This document shows, piece by piece, positions 1 to 9,439 of a stretch of DNA of 64,000 bases; positions within the stretch are counted from its first letter, which is position 1, and every line of letters begins with the position of its first letter. The notes under the pieces were generated by a model. That model saw only the letters and a program-made list of their open reading frames with translations. It was not told the DNA's origin and did not search any database. The stretch comes from Streptomyces flavofungini (GTDB taxonomy: Bacteria; Actinomycetota; Actinomycetes; Streptomycetales; Streptomycetaceae), in assembly GCF_030388665.1 (NCBI RefSeq), contig NZ_CP128846.1, forward strand, positions 558,001-622,000, written 5' to 3'. The position numbers and the translations under genes are program-made.

Positions 1-1
1 C

Positions 2-478
2 ATCGTCGGACTGACGGTGCCGACGGGGTACTCCTTCAACCTCGACGGCAGTTCCATCTATCTGTCCCTGGCGGCCGTCTACATCGCCCAGGCCACGGAC
101 ACCCCGCTGTCCCTCGGACAGCAACTCGGCCTGCTCGCCGTCATGATCCTCACGTCCAAGGGCTCGGGCGGCGTCACCGGCGCCGGCTTCATCGCCCTGG
201 CCGCCACGCTCTCCAGCGTCGGCACGGTCCCCGCGGCCGGCATCATGCTCATCTTCGGCATCGACAAGTTCATGTCCGAGTGCCGTGCCCTGACCAACCT
301 CGCCGGCAACAGCGTCGCCACCCTCCTCGTGGCCCGCTGGGAAGGCGCCCTCGACACCCCACGCGTCAACCGGGTCTTGCGCACCGGAACCCCCGAACCG
401 CCCCCGGATCCGGAACCGGAGGCCGTCCCGCCCACAGAGCACGACACCGGGCCCCCACCGGCGCTGGTCACGACATGA
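2..478 (+). CDS. C4-dicarboxylate/proton symporter, C-terminal part (cut by window edge)
   Basis: This is the last ~158 residues of a DAACS-family (DctA/GltP-type) symporter, a membrane carrier that imports dicarboxylates or acidic amino acids with protons or sodium. Visible family signatures are the [11 protein letters not shown] segment and the helical hairpin [20 protein letters not shown], followed by the [19 protein letters not shown] helix. In this family these regions form the substrate site. The tail after that is a proline/glutamate-rich cytoplasmic extension. Bacterial members are about 420-450 residues, so roughly two thirds lies left of the window. It converges on the chaplin gene and shares a hairpin terminator with it. 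The exact substrate cannot be read from this part; DctA is the likeliest assignment. Confidence 0.85.
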   Translation: MVGLTVPTGYSFNLDGSSIYLSLAAVYIAQATDTPLSLGQQLGLLAVMILTSKGSGGVTGAGFIALAATLSSVGTVPAAGIMLIFGIDKFMSECRALTNLAGNSVATLLVARWEGALDTPRVNRVLRTGTPEPPPDPEPEAVPPTEHDTGPPPALVTT

Positions 479-494
479 CCCCGGTCGCACATGC

Positions 495-531
495 GAGCAC
501 GCCGCCGGAAGGGAAGGCCGGCGGCGTGCTC
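495..531. terminator. Bidirectional hairpin between convergent dctA-like and chaplin genes
   Basis: A perfect 14-bp inverted repeat (495-508 GAGCACGCCGCCGG pairs with 518-531) with a 9-nt loop lies between two convergent stop codons. Position and symmetry indicate a terminator usable from both sides; there is no long U tract, as is common in Streptomyces. Confidence 0.75.
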
Positions 532-574
532 ACTCATACCGTGCGGAGCCGGCAGACTCCGGTGATGCGTCCGG

Positions 575-820
575 TCAGTCGTTGACGCAGGTGTTGCCGA
601 AGGTCGGGTTGAGCAGGCCGACGACGTTGATCGAGTTGCCGCACACATTGACCGGGACGTGCACCGGAACCTGGATCACGTTGCCCGAAACCACGCCGGG
701 GGAATTCGTGGCAGCGCCCTGGGCACCGGAATCGGCGGACGCGAGACCGGCGCCACCCAGCACGAGTGCGCTGGTGCCCAGCACCACAGCGGCCAGCTTC
801 TTCATCTTCATCGCGGACAT
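575..820 (-). CDS. Short chaplin (amyloid surface protein)
   Basis: The 81-residue product has a basic start (MSAMKMKKL), a hydrophobic signal segment and an AxA-like cleavage region (GLASADSGAQ). One chaplin domain of about 40 residues follows, SPGVVSGNVIQVPVHVPVN then CGNSINVVGLLNPTFGNTC. The two cysteines spaced about 18 apart and the GN..Q.P...PVN.CGN.....G pattern are diagnostic. Short chaplins are secreted, assemble into amyloid fibrils and make aerial hyphae and spores hydrophobic. No sortase motif is present, so it is the short (ChpD-H) type rather than ChpA-C. The ATG was chosen because GGAGAG lies 5 nt upstream and the signal peptide begins there; a longer open frame upstream has no chaplin-like content. 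Confidence 0.95.
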   Translation of the reverse strand: MSAMKMKKLAAVVLGTSALVLGGAGLASADSGAQGAATNSPGVVSGNVIQVPVHVPVNVCGNSINVVGLLNPTFGNTCVND

Positions 821-1053
821 GTCGCTCTCCTTGAGTAAATTGACAGCGGAAGGCATTCGACAAGGCGAGTACGGCATCACGCACACAGAACATCCCTGCC
901 GACCACCCCCGTTGATCAACGCGCTGCCCGGCGCCGGGACACGGCCTCTCCCGCAGTCGCGACGCCGGAATCGATCCCCGCGGGGAACACCGGCCGCACT
1001 GCTCGCCACTTCGCACCGGCGATCGTGTGTACGACCGCTGCTAGCCTGCGCTC

Positions 1054-2334
1054 ATGATCAAGGGGAGATCGCCCGGCCGAACAGCCCACATCGGGAGCAA
1101 CCGGTCAGAGCGCGTCCTGATCCTCGCCAGCTTCGTGAACCGAGTCGGCAACGGGCTCTTCAACGCGGCGGCGGCCCTCTACTTCACCTTGATCGTGGAA
1201 CTGCCGGCCGTGCAGGTGGGTGCCGCCCTCACCGTCGCCGGCCTCATCGGCCTCCTCGCCGGGATCCCGGGAGGTCATCTGGCCGACCGATGCGGGCCAC
1301 GCACGATCATGATGCTCGCCCTGCTGGTTCAGGCCCTGGCGATGTCCGCTCTCGTCCTGGTCGAGAGCTGGACCGCCCTCGCGGTCATCGCCACCGTCGA
1401 CCAGCTTGCCGCGGCCGTCTGCGGCGCGGCCTGGGGAGCCCTCGTGGTCCGGGTCGGCACCGACCGCCCCGCGCTGTTCAGGGCCAAGCTCCGCACGTAC
1501 GTCAATCTGGGCGTCGTCCTCGGAACCGTGGGCGCCGGGTTCGCGGTGACAGTGAACACGCGCACCGCCTACATCGTGCTGATTCTCGGCAACGCCGCCA
1601 GTTTCGCCCTGTGCGCCCTCCTCCTTCTCCTGCTCCCCCACTACCGGGCGCTCGCGGCACCGCCACAGCAGCAGCGCCGCTGGATCGCCCTCGCCGACCG
1701 TCCGTTCGTGACCTTCACAGCGCTCTATGGGGCGATGGGGCTGCAGTACACGGTCGTGTCCCTGATTCTGCCGATCTGGATCTCGGAGCACACCGACGCA
1801 CCGCGCTGGACCGTGGCCGCGGTGTCAGCCTTCAATTCCGCGGTCTGCGTCCTCTTGCAGACCAGAATCGGATCCCGCATCGAAACCCCCCGCGACGGCG
1901 GCAGGGCGTTCCGCACAGCAGGACTGCTCTTCTTCCTCAGCTGTCCCATGATGGCCCTCACCGCGTACGCCCCCGTGTGGGCTGCCGTCGCCCTCGCTGT
2001 CGCGGCGATCTTCGTCCACAGCCTCGGGGAGATCTGGGAGTCCTCGGCGGGCTTCGCCCTCGGCTTCGGCCTGGCACCGGACCACGCCCAGGGCCAGTAC
2101 CAAGGACTCCTCGGACTCGGCTTCAGCGCCGGTCAGGCCCTCGCCCCCGCCCTCCTCACCACCGTCGTACTCGGCCTCGGCACACCCGGCTGGCTGCTCC
2201 TCGGCGCGTTCCTCGCCATCGCGGGCGCCTTCGGCCCGGCGCTCGAACGCTGGGGCACGCGAACCCGGCCCCATCAGGAAGACGCACCCTCGAAACCCGG
2301 CGAACAAGGACACGAGGCACACACGACATGCTGA
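1054..2334 (+). CDS. MFS transporter
   Basis: A 426-residue integral membrane protein of the major facilitator superfamily. The N-terminal half has FVNRVGNGLFNAAAALYFTLIV (TM1) and the motif-A-like loop GHLADRCGPRTIMM between TM2 and TM3; about twelve hydrophobic segments alternate with short charged loops. MFS members of this type in Streptomyces are usually drug or small-molecule exporters, but nothing in the sequence fixes the substrate. Its stop codon overlaps the start of the PaiB-like gene (ATGCTGA), so the two were translationally coupled. Confidence 0.85.
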   Translation: MIKGRSPGRTAHIGSNRSERVLILASFVNRVGNGLFNAAAALYFTLIVELPAVQVGAALTVAGLIGLLAGIPGGHLADRCGPRTIMMLALLVQALAMSALVLVESWTALAVIATVDQLAAAVCGAAWGALVVRVGTDRPALFRAKLRTYVNLGVVLGTVGAGFAVTVNTRTAYIVLILGNAASFALCALLLLLLPHYRALAAPPQQQRRWIALADRPFVTFTALYGAMGLQYTVVSLILPIWISEHTDAPRWTVAAVSAFNSAVCVLLQTRIGSRIETPRDGGRAFRTAGLLFFLSCPMMALTAYAPVWAAVALAVAAIFVHSLGEIWESSAGFALGFGLAPDHAQGQYQGLLGLGFSAGQALAPALLTTVVLGLGTPGWLLLGAFLAIAGAFGPALERWGTRTRPHQEDAPSKPGEQGHEAHTTC

Positions 2335-2943
2335 TACGCCCTCACGATCGCGGCAGCCACGACGAGTCACTGGAATTCGTGCGGAGCCAGGGATTCGGAC
2401 AACTCATCGCCGCCGGACGCGACCGCGATTTCCCCCGTCGCCGTACCCACCCAGTTCATCCTGCCGAACAGCGAGACGGTGCTGCTGCATCTGGCTTCAG
2501 GCAATCCCGTATGCGCCGCCGTACGCGAAAACCCTGCCGTCCTGCTGAGCGTCGTCGGGGACTGGACCTACATCCCGGGCGCCTGGAAGGCCATCGACAG
2601 CGAGGATCCCGCGCAAGGAATTCCCACGGTGTACTACGCCGCCGTACAGCTGCGATGCACAGCGGAGGTGCTCGAGGCACCTGAGGACAAGCTCGATGTG
2701 CTGCGCCGCCAGATCCAGCGGCTGGAGCCGGAGAGCGGCATCGCCGATCCGTCGGTGCACGAGCACCGTCTACGGGAGATCCGCGCCCTGCGGCTGACCA
2801 TCCGCGAGGTCATCGGCAAGTTCAAATTCGGGGGCAACGTGGACGAGGCCCACCGCTCCGCGGTCGCCACCCGCCTGGCGGCACGCGGTGGGCCACGGGA
2901 TTCGGCTGCACGGGAACACCTGCGGCGCAGATCGGGCGGCTGA
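2328..2943 (+). pseudogene. PaiB/FMN-binding negative regulator family gene, frameshifted
   Basis: Reading starts at the ATG overlapping the MFS stop and gives MLIRPHDRGSHDESLEFV...GRDRDFP, the usual N-terminus of the PaiB family. At a C5 run (2432-2436) the frame is lost. The homologous continuation (VAVPTQFILPNSETVLLHLASGNPV...) resumes in the next frame and runs to 2943 with the typical C-terminus (...LRLTIREVIGKFKFGGN). Removing one C restores a continuous ~204-residue protein. PaiB-type proteins have a split-barrel FMN-binding fold and repress sporulation and protease genes in Bacillus. This may be a genuine inactivating mutation or a sequencing indel in a homopolymer. Confidence 0.8.
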
Positions 2944-3091
2944 GCAGCCACGCCACCCCGCTCGCCGGGTCGCAGCGCGGCGTCCCGGCGCGCCCCTTCG
3001 GCACTGCGGCACTGCGGCACTGCGATCACGATGAGTGACCGAACGGCTCCCCGCCGGTGCACTCCCTCTCCGCTGCCGGGCGCTCCCCACC

Positions 3092-3886
3092 TCAGACGAA
3101 GTTCAGCGCCACTGCGCCTCCCGCTCCCCCGAGCAGCATGAATGCCGGCATCAGCACCTTCAGCTCGACCCAGCTCCCGGCGCGGAACCGCATCATCCGC
3201 GGCGGCCCGATCGGGTACCAGCGCTTGCGACCGATCGGGATGGGCCACAGGATCGGGCAGCCGGAGACAGTCAGCGCGTCCCCGACGTCGTGCACCAGCG
3301 CACCGAGCACGACCGGCAGGCCCAGCCACAGATACTCCTGGCCCGCGCCCGTGAACAGCCAGTCCGAACCGTTGCCCGGCTTGTCCAGGACCCCCGCCAT
3401 GATCCATGCGCTGGCCGCGGCCAGGAGCCACACCAGGACATCGCTGCTCGACCCGCGCGCCGCCCGCCACAGCAGGCCTTCGATGGCGAGCACCATGTGC
3501 ACGAAGAGGAGCGCGAGCACCGCCCAGCGCCCCCCGGTCACCGCGAGCACCGACGAGCCCGCACCGATCAGCACCGCCCAGACCCAGGTGTGCGTGAGCG
3601 TCCGATGACCGCCGGAGCGGCGCGGGTCGCCGGGCTTCCGGGTCGCCCGGTAGACGGTGTAGGAGAGCTTGTCGACGATCTCGCACAGACCGCGTGAGAC
3701 CGGTCCGAAGGCGCGCGAGATGGTCGCCGACTTGTGGTCGAGGTCGGGCGCGAGCGCGGCCCCGGCGCAGATCAGGGCTCCCACAACGAGGACCGGCCAG
3801 GGCATCGAGTGCCCCGCGGCCGTCGCGGCGGCGCCGACGCCCAGCCAGGCCGCAGCCCCCGACAATGAGTGTGCCGGTCCCATCAT
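3092..3886 (-). CDS. YdjM-like membrane-bound metal-dependent hydrolase
   Basis: About 264 residues beginning MMGPAHSLSGAAAWLGVG, then APDLDHKSATISRAFGP and SGGHRTLTHTWVW. The scattered HxxS/DxDH/HR..TH residues and multiple hydrophobic helices match the YdjM/LexA-regulated inner membrane hydrolase family (former DUF457). These proteins are predicted to bind a metal at the membrane face; their substrate is not established. Late in the protein ALVHDVGDALT adds a further His/Asp pair. The start chosen has GGGGAG 7-12 nt upstream; two upstream in-frame ATGs (3904, 3949) are possible but less well placed. The gene is divergent from the helicase. Confidence 0.75.
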   Translation of the reverse strand: MMGPAHSLSGAAAWLGVGAAATAAGHSMPWPVLVVGALICAGAALAPDLDHKSATISRAFGPVSRGLCEIVDKLSYTVYRATRKPGDPRRSGGHRTLTHTWVWAVLIGAGSSVLAVTGGRWAVLALLFVHMVLAIEGLLWRAARGSSSDVLVWLLAAASAWIMAGVLDKPGNGSDWLFTGAGQEYLWLGLPVVLGALVHDVGDALTVSGCPILWPIPIGRKRWYPIGPPRMMRFRAGSWVELKVLMPAFMLLGGAGGAVALNFV

Positions 3887-4007
3887 CGCTGCTCCCCGCC
3901 CCATTCCTGTTGTGCTGACGCCCTGTTGGCGACACAGCGTAGCGTTCATGATCTTCGTGCGGTCGTCCGGTTCCCTGATCGGGCGGGAAGGGAGGCAAGA
4001 TGGGGGT

Positions 4008-6521
4008 GTGACCCTTATCGATCAGCTGCCGCCGGATGCCGACCCCGATGCCCTCTTCGAAGCCTTCTCCTCGTGGGCCGAGGACCAGGGGATCACTCTC
4101 TACCCGGCCCAGGAGGAGGCGCTGATCGAGGTGGTCTCCGGGGCAAATGTGATCTTGTCGACACCGACCGGCTCCGGCAAGAGCCTGGTCGCGGCCGGTG
4201 CGCACTTCACCGCGCTCGCCCAGGACAAGGTCACCTTCTACACCGCCCCGATCAAGGCGCTGGTGTCGGAGAAGTTCTTCGACCTGTGCAAGCTGTTCGG
4301 CACCGAGAACGTCGGCATGCTGACCGGCGACGCCTCCGTGAACGCCGACGCCCCGGTGATCTGCTGCACCGCCGAGGTCCTCGCCTCCATCGCGCTGCGC
4401 GACGGCAAGGACGCCGACATCGGCCAGGTCGTGATGGACGAGTTCCACTTCTACGCGGAGCCGGATCGCGGCTGGGCCTGGCAGATCCCGCTGCTCGAAC
4501 TGCCGCAGGCGCAGTTCATCCTGATGTCGGCGACGCTCGGCGACGTCTCGATGTTCGAGAAGGACCTCACGCGCCGCACGGGCCGCCCCACGTCGGTGGT
4601 CCGCTCCGCGACCCGCCCCGTGCCCCTCTCGTACGAGTACCGCCTCACGCCCATCACCGAGACGATCACCGAACTCCTCGAGACCAAGCAGGCCCCCGTC
4701 TACATCGTGCACTTCACGCAGGCGCAGGCGGTGGAGCGTGCGCAGTCGCTGATGAGCATCAACATGTGCACCCGGGCGGAGAAGGACCAGATCGCGGAGC
4801 TGATCGGCAGCTTCCGCTTCACCACCAAGTTCGGCCGCAACCTCTCGCGCTATGTGCGGCACGGGATCGGCGTGCACCACGCGGGCATGCTGCCGAAGTA
4901 CCGCCGTCTCGTGGAGAAGCTCGCCCAGGCGGGCCTCCTCAAGGTCATCTGTGGCACGGACACCCTCGGCGTCGGCGTGAACGTGCCCATCCGCACCGTG
5001 CTGTTCACGGCACTCACCAAGTACGACGGCAATCGCGTCCGCACCCTGCGCGCGCGGGAGTTCCACCAGATCGCCGGCCGCGCCGGGCGCGCGGGCTTCG
5101 ACACGGCGGGCTTCGTCGTCGCCCAGGCCCCCGAGCACGTCATCGAGAACGAGAAGGCGCTCGCCAAGGCCGGCGACGACGCGAAGAAGCGCCGCAAGGT
5201 GGTGCGCAAGAAGGCTCCCGACGGTTTCGTGGGCTGGACCGAGAGCACCTTCGAGAAGCTCATCGCCTCCGAGCCCGAGCCCCTCACGTCGCGCTTCCGC
5301 GTCACCCACACCATGCTGCTCTCGGTGATCGCGCGGCCCGGCAACGCCTTCGAGGCGATGCGTCACCTCCTGGAGGACAACCACGAGCCGCGCAAGCAGC
5401 AGCTGCGCCACATCCGCCGTGCGATCGCCATCTACCGCTCCCTGCTGGACGGCGGCGTCGTCGAGAAGCTCGACGAGCCGGACGCCACCGGCCGCATCGT
5501 GCGTCTGACGGTCGACCTCCAGCAGGACTTCGCGCTCAACCAGCCGCTGTCGACCTTCGCCCTCGCCGCGTTCGAACTCCTCGAGCCCGATTCGCCCTCG
5601 TACGCCCTCGACATGGTCTCCGTCGTGGAGTCCACCCTCGACGACCCGCGCCAGATCCTCGCCGCCCAGCAGAACAAGGCGCGCGGAGAGGCGGTCGCGC
5701 TGATGAAGGCCGACGGCGTCGAGTACGAGGACCGGATGGAGCGCCTTCAGGACATCACGTACCCGAAGCCGCTGGAGGAGCTGCTCTTCCACGCCTACAA
5801 CACGTACCGCACCAGTCACCCGTGGGTCGGCGACCACCCGCTGTCCCCGAAGTCCGTCATCCGGGACATGTACGAGCGGGCGCTGTCCTTCACCGAGTTC
5901 ACCGCGTTCTACGAACTCGCCCGCACCGAGGGCATCGTCCTGCGCTACCTCGCCAGCGCCTACAAGGCCCTGGAGCACACCATCCCGGACGACCTGAAGT
6001 CCGAGGACCTGGAGGATCTGATCGCCTGGCTCGGCGAGATGGTCCGTCAGGTCGACTCCAGCCTCCTGGACGAGTGGGAGCAGCTCGCCAACCCCGAGGT
6101 GATGACGGCCGAGGAGGCCCAGGAGAAGGCCGACCAGGTCAAGCCGGTCACGGCCAACGCCCGCGCCTTCCGCGTCCTGGTCCGAAACGCGCTGTTCCGC
6201 CGCGTCGAGCTCGCCGCCCTCGACCACGTGGAGGAGCTGGGCGAGCTGGACGCCGAGTCCGGCTGGGACGCGGACGCCTGGGGCGCCGCCATGGACAAGT
6301 ACTGGGACGAGTACGAGGACCTCGGCACCGGCCCCGACGCGCGCGGCCCCAAGCTGCTGCGCATCGAGGAGGATCCGGAGCACGGTCTGTGGCGCGTCCG
6401 CCAGACGTTCGCCGACCCCAACGGCGACCATGACTGGGGCATCAGCGCAGAGGTCGACCTCGCGGCCTCCGACGAGGAGGGCCGCGCCGTCGTCCGCGTC
6501 ACGGACGTCGGCCAGCTCTGA
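4008..6521 (+). CDS. DEAD/DEAH-box RNA helicase with DUF3516-type C-terminus
   Basis: An 837-residue superfamily-2 helicase. Motif I STPTGSGKS is at about 51-59, motif II DEFH at 144-147, motif III SAT at 174-176, and motif VI QIAGRAGRAG at about 354-363. After the two RecA domains a basic linker (KKRRKVVRKKAP) leads into a long C-terminal region like that of actinobacterial DUF3516 helicases, which are related to the Ski2/Mtr4 branch and thought to unwind structured RNA in decay or ribosome-related processing. The GTG start is taken because the preceding sequence (GGGAAGGGAGG) is a ribosome-binding site and upstream residues lack conservation; an in-frame ATG exists at 3948. Confidence 0.85.
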   Translation: MTLIDQLPPDADPDALFEAFSSWAEDQGITLYPAQEEALIEVVSGANVILSTPTGSGKSLVAAGAHFTALAQDKVTFYTAPIKALVSEKFFDLCKLFGTENVGMLTGDASVNADAPVICCTAEVLASIALRDGKDADIGQVVMDEFHFYAEPDRGWAWQIPLLELPQAQFILMSATLGDVSMFEKDLTRRTGRPTSVVRSATRPVPLSYEYRLTPITETITELLETKQAPVYIVHFTQAQAVERAQSLMSINMCTRAEKDQIAELIGSFRFTTKFGRNLSRYVRHGIGVHHAGMLPKYRRLVEKLAQAGLLKVICGTDTLGVGVNVPIRTVLFTALTKYDGNRVRTLRAREFHQIAGRAGRAGFDTAGFVVAQAPEHVIENEKALAKAGDDAKKRRKVVRKKAPDGFVGWTESTFEKLIASEPEPLTSRFRVTHTMLLSVIARPGNAFEAMRHLLEDNHEPRKQQLRHIRRAIAIYRSLLDGGVVEKLDEPDATGRIVRLTVDLQQDFALNQPLSTFALAAFELLEPDSPSYALDMVSVVESTLDDPRQILAAQQNKARGEAVALMKADGVEYEDRMERLQDITYPKPLEELLFHAYNTYRTSHPWVGDHPLSPKSVIRDMYERALSFTEFTAFYELARTEGIVLRYLASAYKALEHTIPDDLKSEDLEDLIAWLGEMVRQVDSSLLDEWEQLANPEVMTAEEAQEKADQVKPVTANARAFRVLVRNALFRRVELAALDHVEELGELDAESGWDADAWGAAMDKYWDEYEDLGTGPDARGPKLLRIEEDPEHGLWRVRQTFADPNGDHDWGISAEVDLAASDEEGRAVVRVTDVGQL

Positions 6522-6558
6522 GCGCCCCCAGCCCCCGGACAGGAGTCGAAGAACCGTC

Positions 6559-7461
6559 ATGAACAATCCCGCCGACCGCCTGGTCGATCTGCTCGACCTG
6601 GAACAGATCGAGGTCAACATCTTCCGCGGCCGCAGCCCGCAGGAGTCCCTCCAGCGCGTCTTCGGCGGGCAGGTCGCCGGGCAGGCCCTCGTCGCGGCCG
6701 GCCGCACCACGGAGGGCGACCGGCCGGTGCACTCGCTGCACGCGTACTTCCTGCGGCCCGGGCGCCCGGGCGTACCCATCGTGTACCAGGTGGAGCGGGT
6801 GCGCGACGGTCGCTCGTTCACCACGCGCCGCGTCACGGCGATCCAGCAGGGTCGTACGATCTTCAATCTCACTGCCTCCTTCCATCAGCCCGAACAGGGC
6901 GCCTTCGAACACCAGCTGCCGCCCCGCATCGAGGCGCCCGCCCCCGAGTCGCTGCCGACGGTCGTCGAGGAGATCAAGGAGCATCTGGGCGCGCTCCCTG
7001 AGCAGTTGGAGCGAATGGCCCGTCGGCAGCCCTTCGACATCCGCTACGTGGACCGGCTGCGCTGGACCGCCGAGGAGATCAAGGACGCCGAGCCGCGCAG
7101 CGCCGTGTGGATGCGCGCCGTCGGCCCGCTCGGGGACGATCCGCTGGTGCACACCTGCGCCCTCACCTACGCCAGCGACATGACCTTGCTCGACGCGGTC
7201 CGCATCCCGGTGGAGCCGCTGTGGGGCCCCCGCGGCTTCGACATGGCCTCGCTCGACCACGCCATGTGGTTCCACCGGCCCTTCCGCGCCGACGAGTGGT
7301 TCCTGTACGACCAGGAGTCCCCGATCGCGACCGGCGGCCGCGGCCTCGCCCGGGGCCGCATCTACGACGTCGAGGGCCGACTCCTGGTCTCGGTCGTCCA
7401 GGAGGGGCTCTTCCGTCCCCACACCCCCCGTCACATGGGCACGCCCGCTCCGGACGCCTGA
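6559..7461 (+). CDS. tesB: Acyl-CoA thioesterase II
   Basis: A 300-residue double-hotdog thioesterase that hydrolyses acyl-CoA to free fatty acid and CoA in the cytoplasm. The first hotdog carries RVFGGQVAGQALVAA and HSLHAYFLRPG, typical of TesB. The second carries TYASDMTLLD (conserved catalytic Asp), SLDHAMWFHRPFRADEWFLYD and the terminal VVQEGLFR, whose Gln matches the catalytic Gln of TesB. Length is normal for the family (~290). AGGAG lies about 13 nt before the ATG, and the gene follows the helicase by 37 bp, so the two are likely cotranscribed. Confidence 0.9.
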   Translation: MNNPADRLVDLLDLEQIEVNIFRGRSPQESLQRVFGGQVAGQALVAAGRTTEGDRPVHSLHAYFLRPGRPGVPIVYQVERVRDGRSFTTRRVTAIQQGRTIFNLTASFHQPEQGAFEHQLPPRIEAPAPESLPTVVEEIKEHLGALPEQLERMARRQPFDIRYVDRLRWTAEEIKDAEPRSAVWMRAVGPLGDDPLVHTCALTYASDMTLLDAVRIPVEPLWGPRGFDMASLDHAMWFHRPFRADEWFLYDQESPIATGGRGLARGRIYDVEGRLLVSVVQEGLFRPHTPRHMGTPAPDA

Positions 7462-7538
7462 GCCGCAGCACCCGGCGCACGCCCGGCGCATGGGACAACC
7501 GGCATGAACGACACCCCCAGACCGATGAGAGTGAGCCG

Positions 7539-8072
7539 ATGAGCGCCAGCACGGACCCCAGCGCCGGTCCGGAAGCCGACGACAGCCGCGACGCGGTACT
7601 CGCCAAGGCCGTACGGCTCCGCGAGTCCCGCCACCGCGAGGAGGCGCGGGCCCTCCTGGTCCCCCTCAGCGACCGCTTCCCGGACGACCCCGAAGTGGCG
7701 TACCAGACCGCGTGGGTGCACGACACCCTCGGCCTCGAAGCCGAGGCCCTGCCGTACTACCTGCGCGCGATCCAGCGGCCGGGCCTGACCGAGAGCGACC
7801 GCCGGGGAGCCCTCCTGGGCCTCGGCAGCACCTACCGCGTCCTCGGCCGGTACGAGGAGGCCGTCGCCGCGCTCCGCCACGCGTCCGAGGAGTTCCCCGA
7901 GGACGGAGCCCTCAAGACCTTCCTCGCCATGGCGCTGTACAACACGGGGCAGGCCCACGACGGGATGGGGATCCTGCTGCAGTTGCTCGCGAGGACGAGC
8001 CGGGACAAGGACATCGCCGTGTACGCCCCCGCCATCGAGCACTACGCCAAGGATCTCGACGCAACCGTCTAG
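7539..8072 (+). CDS. Tetratricopeptide repeat protein
   Basis: A 177-residue soluble protein. After a short disordered start (MSASTDPSAGPEADDSRD) it folds into tandem helix pairs: AVRLRESRHREEARALLVPLSDRFPDDPEVAYQ, TAWVHDTLGLEAEALPYYLRAI, LGLGSTYRVLGRYEEAVAALRHASEEFPED and TFLAMALYNTGQAHDGMGILLQLL. These fit the TPR consensus (W/L-G-Y-A-F-A-P positions), like the group-5 TPR domain of actinobacterial proteins. It is probably a small scaffold; no catalytic motif is seen. The ATG at 7539 overlaps a GTGAG-rich leader 78 bp after tesB, so it may be part of the same transcript. Confidence 0.75.
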   Translation: MSASTDPSAGPEADDSRDAVLAKAVRLRESRHREEARALLVPLSDRFPDDPEVAYQTAWVHDTLGLEAEALPYYLRAIQRPGLTESDRRGALLGLGSTYRVLGRYEEAVAALRHASEEFPEDGALKTFLAMALYNTGQAHDGMGILLQLLARTSRDKDIAVYAPAIEHYAKDLDATV

Positions 8073-8166
8073 CCGAACCGTCCAGCCGGAGCGGGTCCCG
8101 GTCCGGTGAGGTCCGGCGACGCCTGGCCGGGGCCGACGATGGGTGAGCGGGGGTCGGCCGCGTCGG

Positions 8167-9330
8167 CTAGGTCCGCCTGCGGCACAGCCATGTGAAGAAC
8201 CCTCTCCGCTCGTCGCGCCCGCCCCTGTCCGGCTCCGGCATGTGCCTCTCCGTCAGCCCGGTCTCGGGCGCGTGCTCGCGGGGAACCGCCACGGCGGCGT
8301 CCGCGGCCGGCCACGGCACCGGGTCGAGCGCCGGATGGGGGCGGGGCGATGCGGAGATGGGCGGACGGCCCGGCCGAGGCGCAGGGCGCAGCCGCCTGGC
8401 CTCCTCCAGGGTGAGGATCAGGCTGGCCCGCAGCCAGCTGATCTCGTTAGGGTCGTCGGCGGTCAGGATCCGCTCGACGATGCGTGTCGTGGGTGAATCG
8501 GGTGCTGCCTGGGTCAGCGGCTCGGGCTTGAGCCGGTGCAGGTAGGCGCGTTCGTAGGGGTCCCTGACCACCTCCGCGAGCTGCACCGGGTCGAGCAGTG
8601 ACGCGCCGGCTGCGGCGCGCTCCCACGGGTCCTCCGACTGTCGCAGCAGGAAGCCCGCGTGCCTGCTCCGCCAGCGGCGCGCCCGTAGGTCAGCGCCTGC
8701 TTCCAGCCGGGCACGCAGCCCCGCCGGCACACGCCCGGTGAGCAGGGCCGCGCTGGCCGGGGAGGCGGTGAACCGGCGTAGCTCTTCTTCGAGATAGAGC
8801 CAGACAACCGCTCTGTAGCGGTTCACGTAGAACTTCACCGGTGTCAGCACACCCGCGCGGGCGAGGCGGGTGAACCGCGCCGGTGTGATCTCCATGAGGG
8901 CCGCGCCCTCCGCTGTGCCCACGGTTTTGACATGTGCCCGCAGGGACTCCGGGAATCCCGGTGCCGCGCGCACGCGATCGATCTCCTCCCGCTGCACCCG
9001 ACGGCGTCCACCGGCCGGGTCCGCGACGGTGCGGATCCGGCCCAGCATCACCGCCAGGTCGAACTCGCCGCGTTTCAGCCCCAGTTCCCGCGCGGCGCTG
9101 CTGCGTGCGACCGTCGCCGGCGCCCCGGCCCGTGAGGTCGGTGGGTGACTTGACGGACCTGAAGGGCTGGGCCCGGCCTGCGCCGTGGCCGACGGGACCG
9201 GGCCGACGGGCCTGAACGCGGCCCCCGGTCCTAAAGCGGATCCAACTCCGGGCGCCGCTCCCGATCCGGACGCGGACCCCGGTCCGACTGCGGCGACGAG
9301 ATGGGCAATGGTCTGTGTCTCGCCAGTCAT
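8167..9330 (-). CDS. DUF6397-like Streptomyces protein with a disordered N-terminus
   Basis: A 387-residue protein. Residues ~1-75 are Gly/Ala/Pro/Ser-rich and likely disordered. From SSAARELGLKRGEFDLAVMLGRIRTV onward it contains helix-turn-helix-like helices (LKRGEFDLAVMLGRI; EITPARFTRLARAGVLTPVKFYVNRYRAVVWLYLEEEL), a pattern of proteins annotated DUF6397 in Streptomyces. It is not a standard DNA-binding family, so a DNA-binding role is only a suggestion. The C-terminus is Pro/Arg-rich and ends in WLCRRRT. Transcribed away from the roadblock gene, it probably forms its own unit. The DUF assignment is from memory of its characteristic central region and is moderate. Confidence 0.6.
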   Translation of the reverse strand: MTGETQTIAHLVAAVGPGSASGSGAAPGVGSALGPGAAFRPVGPVPSATAQAGPSPSGPSSHPPTSRAGAPATVARSSAARELGLKRGEFDLAVMLGRIRTVADPAGGRRRVQREEIDRVRAAPGFPESLRAHVKTVGTAEGAALMEITPARFTRLARAGVLTPVKFYVNRYRAVVWLYLEEELRRFTASPASAALLTGRVPAGLRARLEAGADLRARRWRSRHAGFLLRQSEDPWERAAAGASLLDPVQLAEVVRDPYERAYLHRLKPEPLTQAAPDSPTTRIVERILTADDPNEISWLRASLILTLEEARRLRPAPRPGRPPISASPRPHPALDPVPWPAADAAVAVPREHAPETGLTERHMPEPDRGGRDERRGFFTWLCRRRT

Positions 9331-9439
9331 GGCGGTTCTCCCCCGTGCGTGGTCATTGCTCGTGGAAAAACCGTAGCCCGGCCGCCCCCTTTCCCGCTCG
9401 GCCTGTGGATAACTCTGCCCGCGCTCCCGTTCCTCCAGG

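Noticed and set aside
582..2684. 700-residue plus-strand frame over the chaplin and MFS genes
   Set aside because: Arg/Pro/Ala-rich shadow in the wrong frame of the MFS gene; only its tail from 2328 corresponds to real PaiB code.
2634..6872. Huge minus-strand open frame of 1412 residues across the helicase gene
   Set aside because: It is the antisense of the helicase and thioesterase in a GC-rich gene; composition (Val/Leu/Gly/Glu/Arg-rich, no domains) is typical of shadow frames.
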